33,142 nucleotides of DNA from the NCBI GenBank assembly GCA_022592435.1, contig JABYQS010000305.1, forward strand, positions 1 to 33,142. Direction: 5' to 3'. Positions 21,416 to 32,119 of the stretch are shown piece after piece; position 1 is the first letter of the stretch; each line of letters opens with the position of its first letter. The DNA comes from Cerioporus squamosus. Its lineage: Eukaryota; Basidiomycota; Agaricomycetes; Polyporales; Polyporaceae. The notes beneath the pieces are model-generated. The model worked only from the letters and a program-made list of their open reading frames with translations, was not told the DNA's origin and searched no databases. Made by a program: the position numbers and the translations under genes.

Positions 21416-23082
21416 CCCGCCGGTTCCGAGGCTAGCATACGTCGCTGGCAACGTGAGTTGCCGTGCTGCCGTTCGGCGAACAGGACGGGCACTCACCTCT
21501 TACAACTTCACAAGCTCCCGGGGAATCGCTCACATCCGATGCGCCGAGACCCGGAGCGAGTCTGCTACCGACCTGACAGTGGCCCGACTCATGCGCGTAC
21601 GGCGGGAAGAGGTACGCATCGAGTACACCGCATGCCGCGGCGACCTCAATCGAGCTGCTCTGCCAGAACGCCGTCGCCCGATCGATGCGCGTCCCGGCCT
21701 CGCTACACCGCACCCTCGTCAGCATGCCCCGCCAGGTTCCCGGTGCGTCGTAGTTCATTGCGGTGCGCGAGAGACACTGACCTGGCTCTTGCCCTGTCTT
21801 CGCTAGCATCCGGATGGCGTACTCGACGTCTGCGGTCGTGTCCTGGCAGTGGGAGCGTTAGCGCAGTCGGACCTGGACACGACACCTGTGCCGTCGCAAC
21901 AGCGCGGATGGACACATACACGCGGACCTCCTGAAGACTCCCGGGCGGGCCTCGTCGCGCCAAATGGTGCTCATCCTGCCGAGGTACGCGGGCTGTCGAT
22001 GGCAGCGCACCGTACGCGTGGTGGTCGGCCAGCAATACTACAGGTAACAGGTAAGCTGTCCGTCCGTGTTGCGCGACAAGACCTGGAGCTGACCGGTGAC
22101 CTCTTGCCGGCGGGCTTGCAGGATGCCGTTCCGCGCCCGAGCCAGAGAGGCGCGTCCTCGCGCTGGTACGTTGTTCGCCGCCGCGGATGGCGCTGGCTTG
22201 CCCGGGCAGCACGGCGGGAGACAGGAGTCGGGAGTAGAACGAAGACGAACGCGCGGCCGGGACTCAACGTGGGCGTGCCGTCGGGAGCTGAGCGTGAGGA
22301 ACTGTGCATCAGCAAGTACGTGGATCAGTAACGGACTCACATCATGATACCTGGCAGGATGAAGAGCGGGGATGTCCACGCGCATCCCCATCGGCCGTCC
22401 TCATGCTCGGGGGACAACCCCTGGGCCTGGTAACTCCTGCCTGTGTCTCGCGCACGCCGGCATGCAAGGCGTAGAGCCTTGTCTTGGTCCCGGGCATCTG
22501 GCGGACTCCTCACCGGTGACCGTGCACTAGGATCCAGATCGAGGCTTGCGGAGGCTCCGCAGGCCCGCCGTACCGAGTGCGAAGTGGAGGCTCGAGAGTC
22601 GTGCGTAGACGATACACCCCGATGCGCGTACGTACTCCTCGTACACTCGATCGCGCACGCGGACGCGTGACGGCTCGGGGCCAGAGCTCCCGGGGTGCGG
22701 GGGCTTCCGGCAGGCGGAGAGCAAGTGCTCTGAGGTACGGAGGCTCGATCCACGCGCTCCCCGCGCCCGCCCGCTCTGTACGGCCTCTGCGACGGTCCCG
22801 GGCGGGGAGCGCGACACTCCCGAGGCCGACGCCCGGCGAGCTGGTAGCGCATATGATGAGGTCAGTGAGCGCGTCGCTGTCCGGGTCACGGATGTACTGA
22901 CTGACGAGGATGCTAGTGAGCGCAGTGCTCGCTTGGTTGGGATGTCGTGTCCAGCGCGAGATCGCCCGGTGCCCGGCACTGCGACTGTGTCGGATGTGCG
23001 GCTTGTGAGCCTCCGCGGCGGTGTGCGAGTGGTCCGCGCCTACGGCTGCGGGTTCCGGACGCAAGGCTGCGTAGATCGGCGA

Positions 23083-23154
23083 GGGCGTGGTGAGCTGCTC
23101 GGGCGTGGTGAGCTGCTCGGGCGTGGTGAGCTGCTCGGGCGTGGTGAGCTGCTC
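23083..23154 (+). repeat. 18-nt minisatellite, four perfect units
   Basis: The 18-nt unit GGGCGTGGTGAGCTGCTC occurs four times head to tail without mismatch. The equivalent place in unit 2 (11413-11430) has one unit. The 54-nt gain is a clear recent expansion in unit 3. Confidence 0.95.
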
Positions 23155-24306
23155 GGGCGGCGATGTGTGGACGCGGGGCACATACCGGACTGGCATCGAC
23201 CTAGCATACAGACAGAGAATCGACGAGGCGGGCATGACGCGAGGGCGCGAAGCTCATACTCGCTATCCGCAGCGGAGACACAGCGACAGCGGTCCAGAGG
23301 CTGAAGCTTGAAGGAAGGCGGGGCGATACTCCTGCGATCCGAATCCGCGGCTCTGTGCGCGCGTTCGCAAGGCAGTCGGAGATGTGTCGGTGTGACTGTG
23401 TGTCGCTTGTATGCTACTCGAGCGCGTGCGTAACGCGTGCCGTGGAGATAACCACAGCAAGTACCATCCCTGTACGCGTTAGCCATCCTGCTTGTAGGGC
23501 CCTCCGCCGGCAGGAACGAAGCGCGAGTCTGAGCCGGCAGTCGCTCGCCCGGGTCATCCACCGAGTGCGATCTTTGCGTCAGTAGTCCAGTCGCCCCAGT
23601 GCGCACGGAGTCGGTACGCCGTGTGGCATGCATTGGCGATAGCGCACGCGGACATGCGGGCGCGAGGACGTTATCCGTGCGTGCACGGGACACGCTCGCA
23701 GGCTGCTGTGAGGGCAGACAAACAGGGTGGGCAGAGTACGCCGTCCGGAGCAGCTGCTCGTCTCGGGCGGGCGAGAGGCGTTCGACTGTGGTCAGAGCTT
23801 GCGTGCACCCATGCGGACAATCGGTCCGCGCACTTCAGGCCGTGCTCGACGCGGGGATCGGGCGGAGAGACCGGATTGGCGATGAGGACAGCAGTCGAGG
23901 AGACAGAGCATCCCGGCGGTGTGCACCGGCCGAAGCGCTGGCATGTCCGGACACGGCTGCAGCGACCACGGCCCACTCGACGCCGCAGAGACGGGGGACG
24001 ACCGCTGCCCAGCCAGCAGTACTGGCAGCAGCGACGGACGAGAGCGCAACAAAACGAGGGCGGGCGGGCGGTGGCGACGGGCACAGCATGCGCGCCGTGG
24101 GAACCGCCGCAGGCCAAGGACAACGACCATCGCCAGCCTGAGCGCGGTCGCCACTCCACCTTCTCCTCCCGTCTCCGTTCTGCCCGCTGCCCGCCTTCTC
24201 GCCTGCACGTCCCCCACGAACCCCGCGCTCGCTCGTCTCTGGCTGGCTGGTCTACCCGACGCGACACCCCACTCCCACTCTCCGTGTTCGACTTGCCGCG
24301 TTCGCG

Positions 24307-27300
24307 ATGGCATCCCCGTACCCGGCGTACTCTCCCCGCTCTCCGTCCTCCAACATACCCTACGCGAGCGTCGGCGTGGCCCCCACATACCCCTATCCCC
24401 CGCACGGCCGCTACGACGGCAGCGCCGCCTCGCTTGACAGCGACTCCTCCACCGAACACGAGCGCGACAAGGGCGGCGGCGGCGGCGGCGGCGGCGGCGG
24501 GATTGCGAAGGAAGGCATACGGGGCGCCGCGGTGGACGTGCGCGCGGTGAACAGGACCCCGAGTCCGACGCCCAGCGAGGCGAAGGAGCTCTCGAAGAAC
24601 AGCGTGTTCGACTGGGAGGCCATGCTCAAGTGGAGGTACTGGATACGCAGGGACTGGCTCTGTGCGTGCCCGCGCATGTTCTCTCGTTCGATGGTCACTG
24701 ACGGAGACGCGATCGTGCAGGGTACTACGTCGCCTTCATCGTCTGCTTGGTCGGCGTCGTCCTCTTCACCGTCTACCACTCGCAGATCGTCAACTGGCTC
24801 AAGCCCGCCGCGACCTGGATGCACGAGTGAGTTTCCTTCTCATCCGTCTTCCTTCTTCTCTGCACTGGCCATCACTCTCCTCTCTATCGCCCATCTTACT
24901 CTTCCTCTCCTCGATATGAGTTGGTCTATGTATGCGCACCCTGTTCCTTCGAGCATGCACCTAATGCTGGATTACGCAGCCGCGGCGCAGGATCTGCGAG
25001 TGACGTCGCTCCATGATCAACGGGTGTGTGCACGAGCACGGATGCTTGCGAGATTGTATGAGGACGCCCTGCTCGTTCATCATATGGCCTTGTCGTTTTC
25101 ATGCGCCCGGGTCTCTAGGATTGCTGCTACGGTGCAATGAAGCACTCAGCCTGGAGGCTCATTGCGCCTACCGCCGTGCCCTACGTCCATGACCTGCTCG
25201 AGTCGTGGGTTAGTCTCGAACCCAGATTGTAGGGCGGTCCTAGAAAGGCAACAAGAAGGAGACAGAGGAGCAGCACCCCCCACCCGCCTGTACGAAAGTC
25301 ACCAGGTGTTCAGGGCTGTGTCTTGTCCCGTCTCCTGTCCGTTCCCCTGCTTCTCTAGGATGGGACAAGACGCGTCCTATATCGGTTGGGCTTCAAGACC
25401 ACATCAGACTGGCGACCCTCCGTCGCCCACCCCGTTTCTGTGCCCGCGCATAGCCTCTGCGATTCCTCGTGGATGCGGAGAAGAGCACATGCCGTCATCC
25501 CGCGGGGTGTGTGCGTCCACGAGCCGGACGCCTGGGAGATCGTCGGATGACGCAGTCTCTACAGTCGGATTGCAGATGACCTGGTGATCGCACACCCTCC
25601 GCTGGCAAGCGGTTTCGCTGTGCTCCCGCCCGGCGTTGTGCGCACATCGAAGGCCCTGGCACTAGTCTACGGGAGCCTATCGCAGTCATTCGCAGTGCAG
25701 CGCGCATGTACGTCGACAGCGCAAAGCAGGCGCATCGCGACAGTTACGTCTGACGACCTCTGGCAGGACCTTACCACCTCGGGCGGAACTACAGCGAGAC
25801 ATCTTCGCCGGTGCACGGTTGTAGGGGGAAGGCTCTCCATCTTCCTGTCCTGCACGCTGCTACACGGCATACGCATGAGAAATGGCATGTAGCGAAAGCA
25901 TGACGTCGTATCACACGCAGTATGCATGCATGAGCGCAAACGCCTACGAGATCGGCGTAAGACGCAGCGTGGATATGCATGGCTGATAGACAAGAGGTCT
26001 CGCGAGGCCGCTCCTACGCATCCCTGAAGGCTTCTGTATCGCCGTGAGGTTCATTTACGGCGAGTGGGCGCGGCTAAACTATGGATCAACGACCTGTTTG
26101 GGCGCACCCGCGCGACGCGTAGCAGGTTCGCCCTTCGTCTCGCATCGGAAAGCAGAGCACGCACGCCGGAGCAGATATGCCCGCTCTTAGGAGCCTTGCC
26201 ACCTGGGGCGGCGGGAGTGCAGCGAGATATCTCGTGTGCGGAGGATATGTGCATAGTTACGCTTGCATGAGACGCGGATGCCCGTCGAGGCACGTTCAAG
26301 CTCTGCGATGCAGTGACTCGCCGTGGCATTCGTTCCATCGTGACTAGTCTTTCCGTCCGCGAATAGCCCCGCAACTCAGCGGGCATGCACTTGACGTGCG
26401 CTCCTCCTCCAATGTGGCATCTAGCTCCGAACTCCACGAACACGGCGCAGAAGACGCATAGTATGGGTTCCCCCCTGGGAGTCACGGGCGAAGTGCGGCT
26501 GCCGAACGGGAAGTCGCATTCGCTGGCCATCGTAGGTGCGAGGCTCCGGTTTCACGGGCATGAGACGCCGATGTCTCGGACGTCGACTCCATGAACACCG
26601 CGCACAGCTCGTGGCGTGGTCTTTGTGACCGGGATGTCCAGCCTTTGTGCTGTGCTCCCGCTGTGGTGCGCGCATGCTGTCAGCGCTCGTGTGCTGGGAC
26701 GCTGAGCTTTTCGCTCATGTATGCGTGTGTTTCGTGCTCGCCGCCATTGGGCATCACCGGGAGCACTCACTCTGCATGGACGACTTGGGAACCTGGATAT
26801 TCGACCCGCTCGCAGCGCCGGCAGAGCTTCCCAAGGCTCAGGATCCCGACTTTGCTAGAGCACTTGCGAGCTCCGCTTCCGTTTCGTGCTAGCGGGCAGA
26901 CCGCTCGTTCGTAGTCCAGGCTGTTGTTGACTCCTTTCGTTGTGGGCTGGCTATCGTTGCTGTTGTCTCTTACGTCTCGCAAGTACTTGGTGCTGATTGT
27001 ATCCTCCCTTTAGCCTCCCATATGGCTGGACAATACCGATAGCGGTGTTGTTCGTGATTTCCTTCCCTCCGGTGAGTTGCCTCTTTGATGTCAGACACGC
27101 GTATGCTGACGACCTGCGCAGCTGTTTGGCCACGAAATCGTCGCGATCCTCTGCGGTCTCGTGTGGGGCCTCGGACCCGGCTTCGGGATTGTCGCCGCGG
27201 GGACTTTCCTCGGCGAGTTGGGCAACTTCTAGTGAGTGCTTCGACTGGTGTGCACCCGCATGTCTGACGTCCCGCAGCGCATTCAAGTACTGCTGTTCCG

Positions 27301-28599
27301 TGCGCGGCGAGAAGCTCGAGCGGACGAAGCTCTCGTACGCGTGCCTGGCGCAGGTCGTGCGCGATGGCGGGTTCAAGATCGCCCTCATTGCGCGGCTGAG
27401 CGCCATCCCCGGCCATTGTGCGTCCCCCTTCCTCCCGCGTTTCTCGCAGCTAACCCATGCACGCAGTCACGACGGCGGTGTTCTCGACGTGCGGCATGGG
27501 CGTGATCACGTTCTCGATCGCGGCGATCCTGTCGCTGCCGAAGCAGTTCATCACGGTGTACCTCGGCGTTGCGCTCGAGCAGAGCGAGGACGGGACGTCG
27601 AGCACGTCGGACACGATCATCAAGGACGTCGTGCTGGGCGTGACGACGCTGATCACCATCGGCGCGATGTGGTACATCTACCACCAGATGAACAAGGTGA
27701 AGCCGCAGGTGATCTATGCGCGGCGCAAGGCGCGGTATGTCTTCCCTTCATTGTCGCCCAGTTCTTCACTGACCTTTACGTACAGGCAAGCGAAGATGAA
27801 CATGGCTTCCACGCCGGGCTTGCCGTATGGCAACCCAGCGGTCATGGAGTCGACGGCTTCCGTCGCGTTCAACCCCGCTGCGTCCGGGACCGACATCCCG
27901 CTCGCGAAGTATGGCCAGCCGAGCCACCCCATGTACGCGCCGCAACCCCGTCGTGCAGAGCAGGCGATGAGCGAACGCCCATACAACGGTGTCGCCCTCC
28001 CGCCAGGCGCAGGCTACGCGTACCCCTCTCCTCCATCCCAGCTCCCCATGCAGCGCGTCGCATCTCCGCCGCGCGACCCATTCGCCGACGCTCACCGCGT
28101 TCCGCATCCTCAGGCGGGTCCACAGCCGCAGGGCATGTCGTATCAGCGGCAGGCGCCACCACGAGGCTATGGCTCACCGCCGCCCGAGACGTTCACCGTG
28201 CAGGCTGGGGAGGCGCCGCGGTACCGGACGAAGATCCACACAACGGCGCGGCAGCAGTGCGAACACGCACAGATGCAGCACTACCCAAGCACCCCTCCTC
28301 ACTCTGCACTACCGCAAATCCCGCAGCCGCCACCACCGCCTCTGCCGAGTATGGAGCCTGGGGCGCCGCCGACGCATACGAATCCGTTCTCGGACCCAAT
28401 GCCGAATCCGTACGAGGCTACGTACGGACACGGGCATGAGGCAGAGGCGAGCGACGCGACGTTCTACACGGCCGCGGGCGGGCACTCGCGGGGCGTAACG
28501 GAGGACTCGAGTTACGAGAGCGAGGCGACGGTGCATGGCGCGTCGTCGTCGGACGGGCACTCGTTGCCGCCGTCGTACTCGTCGCTACCGCCACGGTGA
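24307..28599 (+). CDS. TVP38: Tvp38/DedA-type VTT-domain membrane protein, copy 3 (native C-terminus)
   Basis: Exons are 24307-24661, 24721-24826, 27014-27071, 27122-27231, 27278-27417, 27467-27734 and 27786-28599 (616 residues). The membrane core is as in the other copies: first helix in exon 2, FPP at the end of exon 3 followed by LFGHE in exon 4, and helices in exons 5-6. Exon 2 has a valine for isoleucine in the first helix (VGVVLF). The tail ends in a Ser/Pro-rich stretch, SSDGHSLPPSYSSLPPR, which the other copies lack. Because the sequence runs on into unique flank, this is most likely the ancestral gene end. Intron 2 is 2187 nt, extreme for a fungal intron, while its splice sites (GTGAGT and CCTTTAG) and exon phases are intact. 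If that intron is not removed efficiently, the gene would be silent and copies 1-2 would supply the protein. Confidence 0.88.
24827..27013 (+). other. Expanded intron 2 of VTT copy 3, with about 2 kb of extra DNA
   Basis: Copies 1 and 2 have a 214-nt intron here; copy 3 has 2187 nt. Both edges resemble the short intron: GTGAGT plus CT-rich sequence on the left, GCTGAT...TTAG on the right. The extra DNA therefore lies in the middle. I see no ORF with a recognisable transposase, reverse transcriptase or other domain, and no clear terminal inverted repeats or target-site duplication. Two segments, 25765-25815 and 26186-26238, are about 70% alike (shared CCACCT, GGGCGG, CAGCGAGA), which suggests old internal duplication. 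Confidence 0.8.
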
Positions 28600-29396
28600 G
28601 TGGTGCGCGTGATGTTCTCGAGCCGAGGCTCGCTGTTCTTGTCTGGTTGGTGGATCATGATGCCGCCGGGATGTACGGTACGTTGTTCCTGTCGTTGTCG
28701 CTGTCGCTGTCGTTGTCGCCCCTTCGCCCCCCCTCACCCCTCCCTGCAGTCCCGCCTATTTTCGCCTCTCGCTACCACCCCACCGTCACCCCTCCCACGT
28801 TCGTTGATCTCACTCCTACACCCACGCATGACTTCCTGGATGCCTCGCACCTCCACCATCCCCTCGTCCTCCGACTCCCTTTTGTATATAATAAGCCGCG
28901 CACGCGCTGCGGGTCTGCGCCTTCTTGTGACATCCCGCGAGTCCCCGACCCGAGGCTGCGGACCGCAGGATGGACTGTTCCCTACCGTATGGAGATATAC
29001 CATTGACACTTGCCTCGCACCTTGCCGCGTCGGATCGTACACAGTGATGACGCGTACGAGTACATACTTGACCCATCGCACCACCGCACATGCTGCAGAT
29101 TTCGACTTGAAACTTCGTCATGCCCCCTTGCGCGCGGTCGCGTGAGGCCCGTAGTTGTAGTGTATCAATAGAGCGCTGTTCGCTACGGTGCCACGGTGCG
29201 AGAGACGGATGGTGTGCCGTGTCACTGCGGGTGAGTACAGGAGAGTACGCGTGAACTTGCGGTTGGAGACCGTAGCTCAGATGCCGCTAGTTACTGTGCG
29301 TTTGGGAACGGGTAATAGTACCACGAACTAGATACACATACATACTATACGAACTGACAGTACTTCTGAGCCTTTCGAACAGCCGTGCCGGCGGGG
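28600..29396. other. 3' flank of VTT copy 3, no gene recognised
   Basis: Single-copy DNA follows the native stop codon and probably includes the 3' UTR of the gene. It contains the hexamer repeat at 28690-28719 and a TATA-like stretch at 28883-28892. A 181-residue ORF (28600-29145) shows no domain and is probably chance. Confidence 0.5.
28690..28719 (+). repeat. TGTCGY hexamer microsatellite, five units
   Basis: Five consecutive hexamers alternate TGTCGT and TGTCGC, starting about 90 nt after the stop codon of VTT copy 3. They lie in the presumed 3' UTR. Confidence 0.9.
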
Positions 29397-29402
29397 AAAA
29401 AA
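29397..29402 (-). terminator. RNA polymerase III terminator of tRNA-Glu
   Basis: A run of six T on the minus strand lies 19 nt after the 3' end of the tRNA. This is the expected oligo-T terminator for Pol III. Confidence 0.85.
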
Positions 29403-29421
29403 TAGACCAACCACTGACGGA

Positions 29422-29493
29422 TTCCGACACGGGGAATCGAACCCCAGGCTATCGCGTGAGAGGCGATAATGTTAGCCACTACACCATATCGGA
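29422..29493 (-). tRNA. tRNA-Glu (anticodon CTC)
   Basis: The minus strand folds as a 72-nt cloverleaf. The acceptor stem pairs TCCGATA with TGTCGGA (one G-T pair), with discriminator A. The A box reads TGGTGTAGTGGCTA. The anticodon stem is ATCGC/GCGAT with loop CTCTCAC, giving anticodon CTC (reads GAG). The T arm is GGGG-TTCGATT-CCCC and holds the B box. There is no intron and no encoded CCA, as usual for a eukaryotic tRNA gene. It lies in unique DNA just beyond the array. Confidence 0.96.
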
Positions 29494-29499
29494 TATGAG

Positions 29500-29909
29500 G
29501 TACAAGCCTCATATAACGTGTGGTAAGTGCCCGCACCATTCTCAAAGTTGTATCGTGGTAAGTGCAGCACAACTTCAGCTATGGCCAGTATTTGATGGCC
29601 CACTTTCCAGTCTTTGACTTGAACCTCTGAAGATTCCAGTCACTTGCCCCTCAGGCTGGGGAGAGTGCGAGTACTACGACCTAATACGATACTACCGACG
29701 TCTACCATGCAGGAAGTGTCGCCACCGCTTAGCTGTAGGCCAGGAGTCGTGATGTACTTGGTCGAAATGTGACGTCTACAAGCCGGTGAGTGATCTGCGA
29801 CACCCTGCGACACCCGGTGCGTCTACGATTACTTAACAGGGACGCTCACCATAAACACGCACCGACAACATATTACTACACAGCCCCGCAGGGTCTGTAG
29901 GCTTATCGG
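29500..29909. other. Intergenic, nothing recognised
   Basis: Unique sequence upstream of the tRNA (on the minus strand) and before the degenerate lipocalin-like fragment. No ORF with a recognisable domain is seen, and no repeats. Confidence 0.5.
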
Positions 29910-30240
29910 TGTGAGCCTCGGTCTCTCCGCCCTCTCCTGGGTCGCTCTGTGCGAATGTGTGGACGGCCTTCCCATCGAGATTCGAGGACCTCACGAGCGA
30001 CTGCGCTGGTCTCGCCAACGACGTTGGCTCCCCGCGCGGAGTCCGGATGCCGTACAGCACCCACTGGTAGTACTATCCTCTATGCCGAACTCTTGAGTCG
30101 ACGCAAGATGCAACACTCAGGCTGTCGGCCTCACTTCGAGTCAGTCCGACCCAGAGCTCATGCCATACAGAACGGCGATTGCTGCGTCTGCCTTAGCCGC
30201 TTCAGGCTGCGCACACCTCTGGGAGGCTCTTTTGCCACTG
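29910..30240 (-). pseudogene. Degenerate fragment of the lipocalin-like gene
   Basis: On the minus strand the DNA reads LDGKAVHTFAQSDPGEGGE, close to VDGTVVHMLAQSDPEKGGE of the intact gene at 30341-31080. At DNA level, 29917-29953 matches the intact gene near 30590-30630, and weaker similarity continues to about 30200 (AACACTCAGGCTGTCGGCCT against the 30688 region). No start, no intact frame and no matching 3' exons are seen. It is a partial, old tandem duplicate lying just downstream of its parent. Confidence 0.65.
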
Positions 30241-30340
30241 ACTGATGCTCTGTTAGCCTGCCAACCTCAAGCGGTACCATGATATCTATGGCTCAAATGC
30301 GCAACATCTGGCTCCCCGTGCAGCTTGCTCAGTGGCCCGC

Positions 30341-31080
30341 TCAGAGCGTCCCCTCTGTCATGCGGGTAAGCGAGATGTCCGCTCCGAGTGATAAAGATTG
30401 GGAGACACTCACCGTAGTCGTACACCAGACGGCCCTGGACGGTTTCACCCATCGAACCAACGAGATACGCGCGCCGGACGTATCTCTTCGCCCCGCCGAC
30501 ATAATCGAAGCCCCACGTCTGCAGGATCATCCGCGTAAGTCTCCTGCAAGTCCACAGCCACAGTCAGCCGCTCACCTGCTCCATGCGCCAGCCCTCTCCG
30601 CCCTTCTCCGGGTCGCTTTGCGCGAGCATATGCACAACCGTCCCGTCAACAAACGTCTCCGGGAGCAACCCCTCCCTCAACCACGCAACATCGAGCGCGT
30701 CGGCCTTCACCCGGTGGCTCCGCACCACGAGCGCCCCAAAGATCGGGCTCTCCACCGTCTTCGGCGACCAGTCCAGCACGCGGTGCTCGGTGGCCGAGCG
30801 CAGCCCAGGGACGGTCTGATCGACGTCGATGCGCTCGACCCCGGCGGCGTCGGTGGAGTGCTTGATCGCGAGGTGCGGGACGGCCAGGGAGAGCGTCTTG
30901 CGCATCGCCCAGCCGACGCCTTGCGCCTTGAGGATGTCTTGCTCGTTCTCGTACAGGGTCATGTTCTGCCATCCGAGGCGGGTCAGAGTCAGTCTGTGCT
31001 CACGGTCATGGTCGCGGTAAGCTCACCATGACGAACTTGCCGCTGAAGTCGCGGGAGGTCATCTCTGCTGGAGCGGCCAT
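30341..31080 (-). CDS. Lipocalin-like (calycin) fungal protein of unknown function
   Basis: Four exons on the minus strand: 31080-31027, 30965-30576, 30518-30413 and 30354-30341, giving 187 residues from MAAPAEMTSRDF to DYEGTL. Introns are 61, 57 and 58 nt with GTGAGC/GTGAGT donors and CAG acceptors. For intron 2 I chose the second of two acceptors because it keeps the WGFDYVGG motif in frame. The protein starts with a short N-terminal segment (DFSGKFVMNMTLYENE). A GVGWAMRK motif and alternating strands with HIDVDQT-like and RVLDW-like stretches follow, then a WGF...RRAY block and RLVYDY at the end. That order resembles a widespread, uncharacterised fungal family with a lipocalin-like barrel that may bind a small hydrophobic ligand. 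There is no signal peptide or membrane helix, so it is probably cytosolic. The family assignment comes from motif memory, without a search. Confidence 0.82.
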
Positions 31081-31202
31081 GGTGAAGCGTGCGTAGTGAC
31101 TCCTAGATGCACGTGTGGGAGTGGGGCTGAGGTATGTGTTTCCGGGTCAAGCTGTCGACTCTCGTTCTGCTGACAACTTCTCCCGGCAGCCTGAGGTTCA
31201 CG

Positions 31203-31210
31203 TATATATA
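31203..31210 (-). promoter_or_regulatory. TATA box of the lipocalin-like gene
   Basis: TATATATA lies 123 nt upstream of the minus-strand start codon at 31080. It is the only strong TATA stretch between that gene and the WD40 remnant. Because it is palindromic it could also serve the plus strand. Confidence 0.5.
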
Positions 31211-32100
31211 CCCGCCGCCTACGCAGCACGTCCGCTCGCCCTCCCCGTCACAGATTTGCTTCCGGACACCCCCTCCCCTTCCCGTATCGCTCTCGTGTAC
31301 CGCGGCTACCGTTGCTACGGGGTGCTCCATACCTCGCCCTTCCGGGATAGCTCCCGGGCCCGGCGCTTTCCACTGTCGGCGAGCATCGGGCATGCGGGAG
31401 CTTTGAGGTGGCTAACGGATGGCGCTCTGATGGGCCGAACGCCCGCCAGGGCTTCGGAGTCATGACCTCGCGGTTGCTCTTGCACAGCACTCGATGCCTT
31501 CGTTGCGGATACCAGAAGAACATAAAATGTTTCGTACGTGTTCCATCGCCTCTGTCACTCCTGCCGGACTGCAATGCTCACTTCCATCCAGAATTGGCGC
31601 TCGCTATGTACGCGTACAGTTCACTCCAAGCGGAACGTCACGGTCCTTGGCTGGTCCGAGCGGGCTTCATCCGAATATACTTCAGCGGCGCAATATCCGC
31701 AGGATCTCGGCGTACCGGACGTTGCAACCAGCTTCAACAGGTCTCAGGGAGTATCCGGGAGGGTGCGAACGGACTCGAGCGACGATATCTTTCCACTGCT
31801 CTCTCGCCCTTCCATCCTAGTAAACGAAACCGTACGTCGTACGTACCGCACTAGCCAATCGACCCTCTCACGGGCCTTCATCACCTTGTCATGTCGGGCC
31901 CCGCAGCCCGCTTGTCCGCCTGCCCCTCGCTCGACATCTCCACCGTGCACGCGTGCAGAAGACGATCCGTGTGCACAGGAGCATACTCATCCGCACGGTT
32001 AAAAAGCACACTGCTTGCCTGGGCGCCGTCTACTCACGCGCCAGTAGGCTCGCCTATGTCGCCGCGTCCGGTCTGATCCCCTTCTCCTCAACCAATCGAG
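31211..32100. other. Intergenic, no gene recognised
   Basis: Several overlapping short plus-strand ORFs occur, but none has a recognisable domain. The right part may hold more decayed sequence of the WD40 gene that follows. Confidence 0.4.
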
Positions 32101-32119
32101 TAGATCACGCCAAGTACTT

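Larger units (their letters stand above)
14791..28520. repeat. Array unit 3 (last unit, about 13.7 kb)
   Basis: This unit has the same order as unit 2: spacer from 14791, promoter-proximal region 23621-24306, VTT gene copy 3. It is longer because intron 2 of copy 3 carries about 2 kb of extra DNA. At about 28520 the reading leaves the repeat and continues into the native 3' end of the gene and single-copy flank, so this is the terminal unit. Exons 2 to 6 of copy 3 are noticeably more diverged from copies 1 and 2 than exon 7 is. Confidence 0.8.

Noticed and set aside
23083..23154. CRISPR-like array
   Set aside because: The units are head to tail without spacers, and the genome is eukaryotic.
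1..28520. Subtelomeric or rDNA repeat array
   Set aside because: No TTAGGG-type repeats and no rRNA sequence were seen. The units carry a protein gene and the right flank holds ordinary single-copy genes and a tRNA.
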